The position numbers and the translations under genes are program-made. Below, in pieces: positions 24,705 through 33,801 of a stretch of DNA of 43,319 nt. Origin of the DNA: Pseudomonas viridiflava (GTDB lineage Bacteria > Pseudomonadota > Gammaproteobacteria > Pseudomonadales > Pseudomonadaceae). The notes beneath the pieces were generated by a model. The model worked only from the letters and a program-made list of their open reading frames with translations. It ran no database searches and had not been told where the DNA came from. Every line of letters starts with the position of its first letter. Position 1 is the first letter of the stretch. The stretch lies in NCBI RefSeq assembly GCF_900591205.1, contig NZ_UUPU01000080.1:1-43319 (forward strand). The letters run 5' to 3'.

Positions 24705-26871
24705 GCGGGGCTCCTTTGAGGGCCGCCAGTGGCGATTGCGGGTCCAGCAACGAAGTGCGGATAAAGTGCAGGTAGCTCTTCACCCGGCGCAGCGCCGAGG
24801 TGTCGAAGTGCGGGGCGAAGGGTTCGTCGGTAGCCTGCACGCGGCTGATCGCATGGTCGACGGCGATCAGCCCGCGCTCCAGGTTGTTCGCGCTGGGTTG
24901 CAGGAACAGCCGCACCAGCGAGCGCCCCATCACGCGGATCGCCTGGCGCCACGGCTGGGACTCGGCATACGCCGGGTGCACCGGCAAAATCGCCTGTTCC
25001 TTGCGCAACTCGATGATCGCGTGGCCGACTTCCAGCACCACAAACATCCAGCGCAGCAAATCACGCTGCACTTGCGGCTGGCCGACCGCGAGGCCGTAGG
25101 CTTGGTGCAGCAGGTCACGGGTGCGGCTTTCAAAACTCGACGCCAGGCCCTTGAGCTTGCCGCTGATCGCATACACCACTTGCTCGCGCAGGTCCTGCTC
25201 CAGACGGCGCCACAGCCAACGACTGTTGGGCGGCAGGATGATCGCCCCCGCCGCCGCGCACACCAGCATGCCGATGACCATGGCGATGTAGTCATTGATA
25301 AAGCTGTAGGGGTTGTAGACCGTGAGGTTGTCCGGCACCGAGCCGGTGCTGAAAAAGATCAGCAGGCCCACCCCCACTCCGGCGTATTGCGGGCGTGAGG
25401 CGAGGAAGGCGCCGAAGATGATCACCGGGGCGAGCATCACGCACAGCAGCGCGAAGCCGTCGATCCAGGGGAACACGAAGAACATTTCGACGAAACCCAC
25501 CAGCGCACCGATCAAGGTGCCACAGGCCATCTGGAACGCCATGCGTTTGGGGTTGGGCGTGGCGGCGGACAGGCCGACGGTGGCGGCTGCGATCAGGGTC
25601 ATGGACGCGCCGCTCGGCCAGGCGGTGGCCACCCAGTAACTGCCGAGCACGATCAGGATGAACGAAGCGCGAATGCCCGAGGCTGCGCAGGCCAGCCAGT
25701 TGGTTTTGGGCGTGAAGGTTTCATCCCACTGTTCGCGCGCATGGCTGTGATCGGCCAGGGACGCGTGGGTCAACGCGTAGTTGTGCAGGTCGTCGACAAA
25801 GCGGTAGAGCAGCTCGTAGGCGGTGTGGAAATCCAGTTGCTCGGCCTCGCTCGGGTGGCCTTGCTGGAAGGTCGCCCGCAGGCTGCGCACCTTGGCGGGC
25901 AGGCCGTCCTTGTAGGCGCCGAGCTGATCGGCCAGGCGTGCGGCGTCGGGGCTGGTAAGGGCGCGAGCGGAGAAACCGTCGAGCACTTCGGTCAGGTCTT
26001 GCAGGCCGGGCTTGATCGCCGCGACCACGTGATCGGCCGCATCCGTGCGCAGGCGTTCGAGCAACTGGTGCAGGGCATTGAAGCGCGTGGTGATGCTCAT
26101 GAACTCGCTGTTGAGGCGGCTGAGCCGACCATTGCGCCGACGCATGTGCGGGTCTTCAAACACCGTGATGCTGCGCAACCCTTCCAGGCCAACGGCTTCG
26201 GCGATAAAGCGCACGTTACTGGCCTCAAACCCGTCGCGCCGGCTGCGCCCCCGCAGGCCGTCGGTGACGAACAGCGCGAACACGCCAAACCGCTGATACA
26301 GCGCGTTGCGCATCGCGGCGCTGCTGGTTTGCGGCAGGATCGCGGCGCTCACCAGGGTCGAGCAAAGAATCCCCAGGGAGATTTCCAGCACACGCCACAC
26401 GGCCGCCATAAACGCGCCATCCGGGTGGGCCAACGCGGGCAGGCCGACCATCGCCGCCGTATAGCCCGCCAACACAAACCCATAGGCGCGAAAGTTACGA
26501 TTACGCGTCGCGCCGGCGGTGCAGAGGCCGACCCAGATCGCCAGCGCGCCGAGGAACAATTCCGTGTTCTGGGCAAACAGGGCAATCAAAAAGACCATCA
26601 CCGCCGACCCCGCCAGGGTGCCGAGGAAGCGATAGAAACTCTTGGCGAACACCTGGCCGCTCTGCGGTTGCATCACGATAAACACGGTGATCATCGCCGT
26701 GCGCGGCTGCGGCAGCTCCAGGCGCATGGCCAACCACAGCGTGAGGAACGCCGCGATCAGCACCTTGAAGATATACACCCAGGTCACGCCATCGCTGCGT
26801 GCCCAGTCGAAAAAACCGCGGCGCCACTCAAGGCCGTGCAGCCAGCGCAGCGTTGCAGGCAAGGGTCTCAT
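24694..26871 (-). CDS. FUSC-family inner-membrane transporter (AaeB-like)
   Basis: The 725-residue protein has two homologous membrane halves. Helix clusters lie at about residues 28-180 (beginning FKVLIAAFLTLWLAMRLELPQPRTA) and 395-545, each followed by a large cytoplasmic region. This is the FUSC/aromatic acid exporter layout known from AaeB. It overlaps the upstream lipoprotein gene by ATGA and the downstream DUF1656 gene by 11 bp. With the outer-membrane lipoprotein and the adaptor it probably forms a tripartite pump. The divergent LysR gene suggests induction by a small aromatic or similar compound, as in AaeR. The substrate is inferred only. Confidence 0.94.
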   Translation of the reverse strand: MRPLPATLRWLHGLEWRRGFFDWARSDGVTWVYIFKVLIAAFLTLWLAMRLELPQPRTAMITVFIVMQPQSGQVFAKSFYRFLGTLAGSAVMVFLIALFAQNTELFLGALAIWVGLCTAGATRNRNFRAYGFVLAGYTAAMVGLPALAHPDGAFMAAVWRVLEISLGILCSTLVSAAILPQTSSAAMRNALYQRFGVFALFVTDGLRGRSRRDGFEASNVRFIAEAVGLEGLRSITVFEDPHMRRRNGRLSRLNSEFMSITTRFNALHQLLERLRTDAADHVVAAIKPGLQDLTEVLDGFSARALTSPDAARLADQLGAYKDGLPAKVRSLRATFQQGHPSEAEQLDFHTAYELLYRFVDDLHNYALTHASLADHSHAREQWDETFTPKTNWLACAASGIRASFILIVLGSYWVATAWPSGASMTLIAAATVGLSAATPNPKRMAFQMACGTLIGALVGFVEMFFVFPWIDGFALLCVMLAPVIIFGAFLASRPQYAGVGVGLLIFFSTGSVPDNLTVYNPYSFINDYIAMVIGMLVCAAAGAIILPPNSRWLWRRLEQDLREQVVYAISGKLKGLASSFESRTRDLLHQAYGLAVGQPQVQRDLLRWMFVVLEVGHAIIELRKEQAILPVHPAYAESQPWRQAIRVMGRSLVRLFLQPSANNLERGLIAVDHAISRVQATDEPFAPHFDTSALRRVKSYLHFIRTSLLDPQSPLAALKGAPHAS

Positions 26872-28403
26872 TGATCGAACACGGCAAGTGCCGCCGGGGT
26901 TTTGCTCGGGAGGGTCCTGGCCGGTTGCGGCACATCGTTACCCGCGCCGAGCCCGCCGCCCAGGGCGGTGACCAGTTCAGCATGGGCACTCAGGCGCGCA
27001 GCCTGCACCTGTTGCTCGACCTGCTGCTGGCGAAACAACAGGGTTTGGGCGTTCAGTACATTGAGGTAATCCGTGAGGCCGCGCTGGTAGGCGATCATGG
27101 CGATATCGTAGGTTTTCTGCGCCGAGGCCACCGACTGCGCGGCGAAGGACGCCTGCTTCTCCATGGACTCGCGGCGGATTAACTGGTCGCTGATGCCCTT
27201 GAGTGCATTGACCAGAATCTGGTTGTACCTGGCCACGGCGATGTCATAACCGGCGCTGGCTTCGCCCAATTGCCCGCGCAAACGGCCACCGTCGAAAATC
27301 GGCAAGGTGATCGCCGGGCCGCCGGCGTAGTTGAATTTCTTGCCGGCGAGAAACTCCAGCATGCCGCCGCCGGTGGCCATGTAGCCGAGGCTGCCAACCA
27401 GGTCGACGTTGGGGTAGAAGCCCGCATGGGCGACATCAATGCCACGGGCCTGGGCCGCGACCTGCCAGCGGCTGGCGACTACGTCCGGGCGCTGGCCAAG
27501 CAATTGCGCAGGCAAGGCGGACGGCAGTTTCAGCGGCGCGGCCAGCGACAACGTGGGGCGTTGCAATTGCGCGCCCGCCCCTGGGCCTTTGCCCGCTAAA
27601 GCAGCAAGCTGGTTGCGGCTCAGGGCAATTGCTTCGTCCAGGGCATCCAGTTGGCGATGGGTTTCCGGCAGCGGAGTTTCAGCCTGACTCACATCGAAAT
27701 GCGTGGCGATCCCGGCGTTCAGGCGTTTATTCGCCAACTCCAGAATCTGTTGTTGCTGGGCCAATGTGGCCGCGACGATATCGCGGTTGGCGTAGTGCAA
27801 CGACAGTTGGATGTAGGCACGCACCACGTTGTTTTGCAATTCGAGCTGGGCCTGGCGCGCTTCGGCCGCGCTCATATGGGCCAGGTCGACGGCGCGCTCG
27901 GTGGCATTGCTTTCGCGGCCCCACAGGTCAAGGGCGTAGCTCAGGCCCAGGGACGAATTGTTGTCCCAGGTGGTGGCACCGCTCAGCTCGCCTGGGCCGT
28001 AGAACTGATCCTTGGGCCAGTTGTGGCGTTTGAGGGTGGTGTCGCTGTTGATCTGCAACGACTCGGCCGACTCGGCGATCCCGGCCATGGCCCGGGCTTC
28101 ACGCACCCGGGCGGCGGCCATGGCCAGGCTCGGGCTGTTCTGGAGGGCGAGGTCTACCCAACGGTTGAGCTGCGGGTCGCCGTAGGCTTGCCACCATTGC
28201 ACGGTGGGCCAATGGGCGTCATTTGCGGCGCGCTGGATCGCTTCGTCGGTGGCCAGGGTATTGGCGTTGAGGGCCTGGCCTTGAGGGGCGATTCCTCCGG
28301 TTCCGATGCAGCCGCTGATTGCTAACGTTAAAGCGCAGACACTGAGAGCCTTCAGCTCTCGGTTAATGAGAGTCTTCAGCTCTCTGCTGATGCGACGCGG
28401 CAC
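26868..28403 (-). CDS. NodT/OprM-family outer-membrane efflux lipoprotein
   Basis: The 511-residue protein is a TolC-like outer-membrane channel with two OEP repeats: WWQAYGDPQLNRWVDLALQ near the start, a second helical hairpin after about residue 290, and the closing Q-R-G-L-T-D-Y-L-N-V-L-N-A-Q motif. The lipobox (LAISGC, cysteine at residue 32) marks it as a lipoprotein. The start is GTG at 28403 with AGGA about 10 nt upstream. Just after the start two imperfect 24-bp tandem copies (28344-28391) encode ISRELKTL and INRELKAL, lengthening the signal-peptide N-region. First gene of the efflux operon. Confidence 0.93.
   Translation of the reverse strand: MPRRISRELKTLINRELKALSVCALTLAISGCIGTGGIAPQGQALNANTLATDEAIQRAANDAHWPTVQWWQAYGDPQLNRWVDLALQNSPSLAMAAARVREARAMAGIAESAESLQINSDTTLKRHNWPKDQFYGPGELSGATTWDNNSSLGLSYALDLWGRESNATERAVDLAHMSAAEARQAQLELQNNVVRAYIQLSLHYANRDIVAATLAQQQQILELANKRLNAGIATHFDVSQAETPLPETHRQLDALDEAIALSRNQLAALAGKGPGAGAQLQRPTLSLAAPLKLPSALPAQLLGQRPDVVASRWQVAAQARGIDVAHAGFYPNVDLVGSLGYMATGGGMLEFLAGKKFNYAGGPAITLPIFDGGRLRGQLGEASAGYDIAVARYNQILVNALKGISDQLIRRESMEKQASFAAQSVASAQKTYDIAMIAYQRGLTDYLNVLNAQTLLFRQQQVEQQVQAARLSAHAELVTALGGGLGAGNDVPQPARTLPSKTPAALAVFDQ
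28344..28391. repeat. 24-bp in-frame tandem duplication in signal peptide
   Basis: Copies 28344-28367 and 28368-28391 match at 20 of 24 positions and preserve the reading frame (eight codons each). They lie in the region coding for the N-terminal part of the NodT lipoprotein signal peptide. Confidence 0.88.
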
Positions 28404-28584
28404 TGCTGCGAATTCCTGAGATGGTGATGCACGGTAGGTGGCGCAATTCTAGGGGGCGGCATGGGCGACGATAAGCTGGCATTCCTGTGAATCTTTGTTA
28501 CCGTTCAAGCGATAATCCGTTGGTAGGGATCACTGGACGGCGTAACTTTCTGTCACAATTTGTTATCTCCCCTGAGAACACTCC

Positions 28585-29553
28585 ATGGACACTTTGCAAA
28601 ACATGCGCGCCTTCAGTTGCGTGGCCGAAGCCGGCAGCTTCACCGCCGCCGCCGTGCAACTGGACACCACCACTGCCAACGTCTCGCGCGCGGTCTCCAA
28701 CCTTGAGGCCCATCTGCAAACCCGCTTGCTCAACCGCACCACCCGCCGCATCGCGCTGACCGAGGCCGGCAAACGCTATTTGCTGCGCTGTGAGCAGATC
28801 CTCGCTTATGTCGAGGAAGCCGAGGCCGAAGCCAGCGACGCGCATGCCCGCCCTGCCGGGCAGTTGAAAGTGCACACCATGACCGGTATCGGCCAGCATT
28901 TCGTGATCGACGCCATCGCCCGTTACCGCCGCACCCACCCGGATGTGACCTTCGACCTGACCTTGGCCAACCGCGTGCCGGACCTGCTGGACGAGGGCTA
29001 CGACGTGTCCATCGTGCTGGCCAGTGAGCTGCCGGATTCGGGGTTCGTCTCGCAGCGGCTGGGCATCACCTACAGCATTGCGTGTGCCTCGCCGGATTAC
29101 GTCAAGACCAAGGGGTGTGCGCAGCGGCCTCAGGATTTGCTTAACCATGCGTGTTTGCGGTTGGTTAGCCCGGTGATTCAGTTGGATAAATGGACGTTCA
29201 ACGGGCCTGAAGGCCAGGAGAGTGTGGCGATCAATACGTCGCCGTTTCTGGTGAATTCGGCGGATGCGATGAAGACTGCGATTACCAGTGGGATGGGGGT
29301 GGGGCTGTTGCCGGTGTATGCGGCGATCGAGGGGTTGCGCAATGGGACCTTGGTGCGGGTGATGCCCAACTATCGCTCGCAGGAGCTGAATCTGTATGCC
29401 ATCTATCCGTCGCGGCAGTATCTGGATGCGAAGATCAAGACGTGGGTGGAGTACTTGAGGGGGTCGTTGCCGGAGATTTTGGCGGCGCATCAGGCGGAGC
29501 TGGTGGCTTATGAGTTGAGTGGTAGCCTGAGTGGGGCGCGGTTGGCTAATTGA
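28585..29553 (+). CDS. LysR-family transcriptional regulator, divergent to the efflux operon
   Basis: The 322-residue protein has an N-terminal winged helix-turn-helix (M-D-T-L-Q-N-M-R-A-F to about residue 65, with AAAVQLDTTTANVSRAVSNLE as recognition region) and a substrate-binding domain from about residue 90. LysR proteins usually control the divergently transcribed neighbour and respond to a small ligand. Here the 181-bp gap to the NodT gene would hold the shared operator. The start at 28585 is the usual family start. The last 450 nt switch to G/T-ending codons, unlike the C-ending codons in the first half, just before repeat copy 2. Confidence 0.94.
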   Translation: MDTLQNMRAFSCVAEAGSFTAAAVQLDTTTANVSRAVSNLEAHLQTRLLNRTTRRIALTEAGKRYLLRCEQILAYVEEAEAEASDAHARPAGQLKVHTMTGIGQHFVIDAIARYRRTHPDVTFDLTLANRVPDLLDEGYDVSIVLASELPDSGFVSQRLGITYSIACASPDYVKTKGCAQRPQDLLNHACLRLVSPVIQLDKWTFNGPEGQESVAINTSPFLVNSADAMKTAITSGMGVGLLPVYAAIEGLRNGTLVRVMPNYRSQELNLYAIYPSRQYLDAKIKTWVEYLRGSLPEILAAHQAELVAYELSGSLSGARLAN

Positions 29554-29576
29554 GGTGGGGGCTGTGGGGGTTGGGT

Positions 29577-29836
29577 GCATATCCGTTTTTTTTGTGATGG
29601 GTGAAATGGGTTCCGCTCTTACAGCGGGTCACTTTTTCAAGAGCGCAAAAAGTAACCAAAAACGCTTTGCCCCATCACTCGGCACCTCGCTCTGGCTCGG
29701 TGTGCCCTCACGCAGGCTTGAATCCGTGGGCCGCCGCGATGGGCCATCCATGGCCCAGCGCGGCTAACCCGGCGTCCTGCCGGGTTGCCCACGGATTCAA
29801 GCCTGCGTGAGGCCAGCGTGATTGACGGGGCGCCTC
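29577..29836 (-). repeat. Long intergenic repeat, copy 2
   Basis: This is the inverted partner of copy 1, sharing its private variants (CAAAGCGTTTTTGGTTAC on the copy-1 strand). The fixed end GCATATCCG begins 24 bp after the LysR stop, and the other end is near GGGGCGCCTCA. An internal hairpin is formed by TAACCCGGCGTCCTGCCGGGTT. CTTGAATCCGTGGG and its inverse near 29790 form a larger inverted pair. No coding potential is accepted. Confidence 0.92.
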
Positions 29837-30149
29837 AGATCAAGATCACGGTCAAAAGCGCAAAAGATCGCTGACTTCGTCAGCGGTAAGGATGTAAGGG
29901 CCGGATCAAAAACAAAGCGAGGCGGCCTGGCAGCCGGCCTGAGCATTGAAGCCGTACTCGGTTCAAATGTGGGAGCTGGCTTGCCTGCGATGCAGGCACC
30001 TCGGTCTCTCAGGCAAACCGAGTTGATGCCATCGCAGGCAAGCCAGCTCCCACAGAAAAGCCAATCCACCGGGATCCCGCTTTTGATCTACACCACTCAG
30101 GTCGGCTACCAGGCCGCCGTGCTCTGCTTTTGATCTGCTTTTGATCTTG
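29837..30149. other. Spacer between two long repeats, no gene
   Basis: This stretch has no credible gene. It holds a 7-bp hairpin CGCTGAC/GTCAGCG (29869-29885), a REPIN (29968-30054) and short repeats of GATCAAAAGC/GCTTTTGATC near both ends (29850-29865 and 30080-30150). Short open frames on both strands have no ribosome binding site or family resemblance. Confidence 0.8.
29968..30054. repeat. REPIN between long repeat copies 2 and 3
   Basis: The inverted arms start with TGTGGGAGCTGGCTTGCC at 29968 and end CCAGCTCCCACA at 30054. The type matches 1060-1148 and 23543-23631. Confidence 0.93.
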
Positions 30150-30411
30150 ATCTAGGCGCCCCATTAACCACGCTGGCCGCATGCAGGCTTGAATCCGTGG
30201 GTAACCCGGCAGGACGCCGGGTTAGCCGCGCTGGGCCAAGGATGGCCCATCGCGGCGGCCCACGGATTCAAGTCTGCGTGCGGGCACACCGAGCCGGAGG
30301 CGAGGTGCCGAGTGGTGGGGCAAGAGCCTTTTGGTTACTTTTGGGCTCTTTTCAAAAGTGACCCGCCGTAAGGGCGGAACCATAACCAGCCATACCCACA
30401 AAAACGGATAT
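30150..30411 (+). repeat. Long intergenic repeat, copy 3 (full length)
   Basis: This is a complete 262-bp copy from TCTAGGCGCCCC to ACGGATAT. It contains the inverted pair CTTGAATCCGTGGG/CCCACGGATTCAAG, the hairpin AACCCGGCAGGACGCCGGGTT and the hairpin CCGCC-GTAAG-GGCGG (30363-30377). It is almost identical to copy 4 in inverted orientation. Its fixed end faces the dehydrogenase gene 77 bp away. Confidence 0.93.
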
Positions 30412-30487
30412 CCCCCCCAACCTGACAACCCCCCTCAAGAATGTTAGCGTGCTTACCATTCTTCCGTAGTCGATGAGCCCGCCTGCA

Positions 30488-31462
30488 ATGAAAAAGACCG
30501 TCCTCGCCTTCAGCCGCGTCACCCCGGAAATGATCGAACGCCTGCAACAGGATTTCGACGTAATCGCCCCCAACCCCAAACTGGGCGACATCAACGCACA
30601 GTTCAATGAAGCCCTGCCCCACGCCCATGGCCTGATCGGCGTAGGCCGCAAACTGGGCCGCGAGCAGTTACAAGGCGCAAGCAAACTGGAAGTGGTGTCC
30701 AGCGTCTCGGTCGGCTACGACAACTACGACGTCGCCTATTTCAACGAGCGCGGAATCATGCTCACCAACACCCCCGACGTACTCACCGAAAGCACCGCCG
30801 ACCTGGCCTTCGCCCTGTTGATGAGCAGCGCACGCCGCGTGGCCGAGCTGGATGCATGGACCAAGGCCGGCCAGTGGAAAGCCAGCGTCGGTGCACCGTT
30901 GTTCGGTTGCGACGTGCATGGCAAGACCCTGGGTATCGTCGGCATGGGCAATATAGGCGCGGCCGTGGCCCGGCGTGGGCGACTGGGCTTCAATATGCCG
31001 ATCCTGTACAGCGGCAACAGCCGCAAGACTGAGCTGGAACAGGAGCTGGGCGCACAATTTCGCAGCCTGGACCAGTTGCTGGCCGAAGCGGACTTCGTGT
31101 GCCTGGTGGTGCCGTTGAGCGACAAGACCCGCCACCTGATCAGCACCCGCGAACTGGCGCTGATGAAACCCAGCGCGATCCTGATCAATATTTCCCGTGG
31201 CCCGGTGGTCGATGAACCGGCCCTGATCGAAGCCCTGCAAACCCAGAAAATTCGCGGCGCCGGGCTGGATGTGTATGAGCAGGAGCCGCTGGCCGAGTCG
31301 CCGTTGTTTCAGCTGAGCAACGCCGTGACCCTGCCGCATATCGGCTCGGCCACCCATGAAACCCGCGAAGCCATGGCCAACCGCGCCCTGGAGAACCTGC
31401 GCAGCGCCTTGCTGGGCCAGCGTCCGCAGGATCTGGTGAACCCGCAGGTGTGGAAGGGCTGA
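30488..31462 (+). CDS. ghrB: D-2-hydroxyacid dehydrogenase (glyoxylate/hydroxypyruvate/2-ketogluconate reductase, GhrB-like)
   Basis: The 324-residue NAD(P)H-dependent reductase resembles E. coli GhrB along its whole length, including SVGYDNYDV, DVHGKTLGIVGMGNIGAAVARR (Rossmann motif GMGNIG), ISRGPVVDE, DVYEQEPL and LPHIGSATHETR. These supply the catalytic Arg, Glu and His. It reduces small 2-keto acids such as glyoxylate, hydroxypyruvate or 2-ketogluconate in the cytoplasm, and the preferred substrate is not clear. An in-frame ATG at 30473 is possible, but alignment of M-K-K-T-V-L with GhrB favours 30488. The name is by similarity. Confidence 0.92.
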   Translation: MKKTVLAFSRVTPEMIERLQQDFDVIAPNPKLGDINAQFNEALPHAHGLIGVGRKLGREQLQGASKLEVVSSVSVGYDNYDVAYFNERGIMLTNTPDVLTESTADLAFALLMSSARRVAELDAWTKAGQWKASVGAPLFGCDVHGKTLGIVGMGNIGAAVARRGRLGFNMPILYSGNSRKTELEQELGAQFRSLDQLLAEADFVCLVVPLSDKTRHLISTRELALMKPSAILINISRGPVVDEPALIEALQTQKIRGAGLDVYEQEPLAESPLFQLSNAVTLPHIGSATHETREAMANRALENLRSALLGQRPQDLVNPQVWKG

Positions 31463-31558
31463 CCCATACCCATCCCGACACAAAATGCGGTTAAAGCCTG
31501 GCTGCTCCAAGTCGATAACCCTCTATAGATCGTCATCCCTGATTCACAGAAGGTTTTT

Positions 31559-32461
31559 ATGTCCACCACCAAAGCCCGCGCAGACTCACTCTCGCTTCTG
31601 CTCTTTACCTTGCGCAGCGGCAAGCTGATGGCCATCAACCTGCTGAAAGTCAGTGAAATCATCCCTTGCCCGCCGCTGACCAAGCTGCCGGAGTCGCACC
31701 CGCACGTCAAAGGCATCGCCACCCTGCGCGGTAACTCGCTGGCGGTGATCGACCTGAGCCGTGCCCTGGGCGAAATGCCCCTGGCGGACCCGGACGGTGG
31801 CTGCCTGATCGTCACCGATGTCAGCCGTTCCAAGCAGGGCCTGCATGTGCAGGCGGTGAGCAAGATCGTGCACTGCCTGACCACCGACATCCGCCCGCCG
31901 CCCTACGGCTCAGGCGGTAACCGTGCGTTTATCACCGGCGTCACCCAGGTGGAAGGCGGCCTGGTGCAGGTGCTGGATATTGAAAAAGTCATCCACGGCA
32001 TCGCGCCGGCCCCGATTGAAGCGGCGCCTACCGACTTGACCATGGAGGAGGCCGAAGTGCTGGGCAACGCCCGTATCCTGGTGGTCGACGACAGCCAGGT
32101 AGCCCTGCAGCAGTCAGTACACACCCTGCGTAACCTCGGCCTGACCTGCCACACCGCACGCAGTGCCAAGGAAGCCATTGATGTGCTGCTGGAGCTGCAA
32201 GGCACGGCCGAGCAGATCAATGTGGTGGTGTCCGACATCGAAATGTCGGAAATGGACGGCTATGCCCTCACCCGCACCCTGCGCGAAACCCCGGACTTCC
32301 AGCAGCTTTACGTGCTGCTGCACACCTCCCTGGACAGCGCGATGAACAGCGAAAAAGCCCGCCTGGCGGGTGCCGACGCGGTGCTGACCAAGTTCTCATC
32401 GCCAGAACTGACCAAGTGCCTGGTGGTGGCCGCACAGACCGTGGCACAAAAGGGCCTGTAA
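31559..32461 (+). CDS. cheV: Chemotaxis coupling protein CheV
   Basis: The 300-residue protein has an N-terminal CheW-like domain (about residues 10-155) that docks to chemoreceptors and CheA, and a C-terminal receiver domain (about 170-295). The phosphoacceptor aspartate is in VVVSDIEMSEMDG, the acidic pair in ILVVDDS, and the conserved lysine in VLTKFSSPEL. CheV is thought to take part in adaptation by phosphorylation-dependent coupling. GAAGGTTTTT precedes the ATG. The GNAT gene follows after 3 bp, so the two form a unit. No other chemotaxis gene is intact nearby, but a chemoreceptor remnant lies 3 kb away. Confidence 0.95.
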   Translation: MSTTKARADSLSLLLFTLRSGKLMAINLLKVSEIIPCPPLTKLPESHPHVKGIATLRGNSLAVIDLSRALGEMPLADPDGGCLIVTDVSRSKQGLHVQAVSKIVHCLTTDIRPPPYGSGGNRAFITGVTQVEGGLVQVLDIEKVIHGIAPAPIEAAPTDLTMEEAEVLGNARILVVDDSQVALQQSVHTLRNLGLTCHTARSAKEAIDVLLELQGTAEQINVVVSDIEMSEMDGYALTRTLRETPDFQQLYVLLHTSLDSAMNSEKARLAGADAVLTKFSSPELTKCLVVAAQTVAQKGL

Positions 32462-32464
32462 TCG

Positions 32465-32947
32465 GTGACGGCGTATTACCAGCTGCTGCGCCGCGACCTC
32501 ACCGGCAGCCTGCCCGCCCCGCAATGGCCGGCGGGGACGGTGTTGGACCACTACCGTGACGACCTGGCTCCGGCGATTCATGCCGTGTTGCGCATGGCCC
32601 AGGACCAGGGCGGCGGCCGCGTGCCCACCCTGCAAACCTGGCAGCACCAGTTTGTCACTGACGCCGAGTTCGACCCCGCGCTGTGCCTGGTGGCGAGCAA
32701 CCACGAGGGTATTCTCGGCGTGGCCCAATGCTGGACCAGCGCCTTTATCAAGAACCTTTGCGTACACCCCTGCGCCCAAGGCCAGGGGCTGGGTCGCGCC
32801 TTGTTGCTGCATACCTTTGCGGTGTTCAAGCAACGCGGCGAACCCTACGTGGACCTCAAGGTGTTGGAGAGCAACCTGCGCGCTCGGCAATTGTATGAAA
32901 GCGCGGGCATGATGTTTGTGCTGCGCGATATGGTCGCCGAGGACTGA
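32465..32947 (+). CDS. GNAT-family N-acetyltransferase
   Basis: The 160-residue product starts with GTG at 32465, three bases after the cheV stop. It shows the GNAT core: a strand with FIKNLCVHP, the acetyl-CoA-binding turn AQGQGLGRALLLH (Q/R-x-x-G-x-G/A type) and the closing YVDLKVLESNLRARQLYESAGM. It would transfer an acetyl group from acetyl-CoA to an amine or protein in the cytoplasm. The substrate is unknown. Cotranscription with cheV suggests, but does not show, a link to chemotaxis signalling. Confidence 0.9.
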   Translation: MTAYYQLLRRDLTGSLPAPQWPAGTVLDHYRDDLAPAIHAVLRMAQDQGGGRVPTLQTWQHQFVTDAEFDPALCLVASNHEGILGVAQCWTSAFIKNLCVHPCAQGQGLGRALLLHTFAVFKQRGEPYVDLKVLESNLRARQLYESAGMMFVLRDMVAED

Positions 32948-33057
32948 CAGGCACTGGCGCATAACTTGCTTCCAGAGTCTCTGAAGGGGTGCAAAGAGGT
33001 AAAAACCCGTCACCCTTCCTGCGTGCCCTCTGACCTTGCCTGGTGACAGATCCGCCC

Positions 33058-33801
33058 ATGAATACCCATTTTTCCTGCGTCGGCTGCGGCAAATGCTGCA
33101 CCGACCATCACGTCCCCCTGACCCTCGCCGAAGCCCGTTTGTGGGCGGCCGACGGCGGTAATGTCATCGTTCTGGTGGAGGGTTTCCTGGGCAACGGGAT
33201 GGGCCTGCCGCAACAGCAACGCGAGCACGCCGAGCGGCGTTCAGTGGTGGTGCCCAGCGGCAATACCGAGGCGTTTGTGGCAATCACCTTTGCCGCCTAT
33301 AACGCCGGGCGCTGCCGGAATCTTGACGAAGATAACCTGTGCCGCATTTATGAACGCCGCCCGCTGGTGTGCCGGATCTATCCGATGGAGATCAACCCGC
33401 ATATCCCGCTCAACCCTGCCGCCAAGGACTGCCCGCCGGAGTCCTGGGAACAGGGCCCGGCACTGATCGTCGGGGGTGAGCTGGTGGATGCAGAGCTGGC
33501 CGAGCTGATCCGTCGCTCACGCCAGGCCGACCGTGACGATGTGCAGACCAAAGAAGCGGTGTGCGCCTTGCTCGGGATTCGCACCACAGCGCTCAAGGGC
33601 GATGGGTTTACCGCCTATTTGCCGGACATGGGCGCCTTCGCCCAGGCGATCGAACGGGCGGCGCAACAGCCAGCCGTGGCCCATGAGTGGGTGTTCCATG
33701 TGTCCGGCATGGACATCGCCGAACAGTTGCTGGACGCCGGGGCGCAGATCGCCACCGAGGTGCCGGCCAACTACGCGTTCATTTCACTGCGCGCCGCCTA
33801 G
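33058..33801 (+). CDS. YkgJ-family cysteine cluster protein
   Basis: The 247-residue product has the YkgJ/UPF0153 cysteine pattern C-x2-C-x2-C-C near the start (CVGCGKCC), then CRNLDEDNLCRIYERRPLVCRIYP and a later C in DCPPES. Such clusters are thought to bind zinc or an iron-sulphur centre, and the function is not established. A GTG at 33043 is in frame, but the ATG at 33058 fits the family start. It is convergent with the SBP-RidA gene. Its stop codon lies within a stem-loop at 33785-33811. Confidence 0.9.
   Translation: MNTHFSCVGCGKCCTDHHVPLTLAEARLWAADGGNVIVLVEGFLGNGMGLPQQQREHAERRSVVVPSGNTEAFVAITFAAYNAGRCRNLDEDNLCRIYERRPLVCRIYPMEINPHIPLNPAAKDCPPESWEQGPALIVGGELVDAELAELIRRSRQADRDDVQTKEAVCALLGIRTTALKGDGFTAYLPDMGAFAQAIERAAQQPAVAHEWVFHVSGMDIAEQLLDAGAQIATEVPANYAFISLRAA

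Noticed and set aside
29837..30149. Possible CRISPR-like or small RNA content between repeat copies 2 and 3.
   Set aside because: The repeated units are a REPIN and irregular GATCAAAAGC motifs, without regular spacers or a promoter-terminator pair.
30189..30371. A 60-codon open frame inside repeat copy 3, identical in copy 4 (43099-43281).
   Set aside because: It is identical because the repeats are identical. It has no ribosome binding site and crosses the hairpins of the element, and copies 1 and 2 break it.
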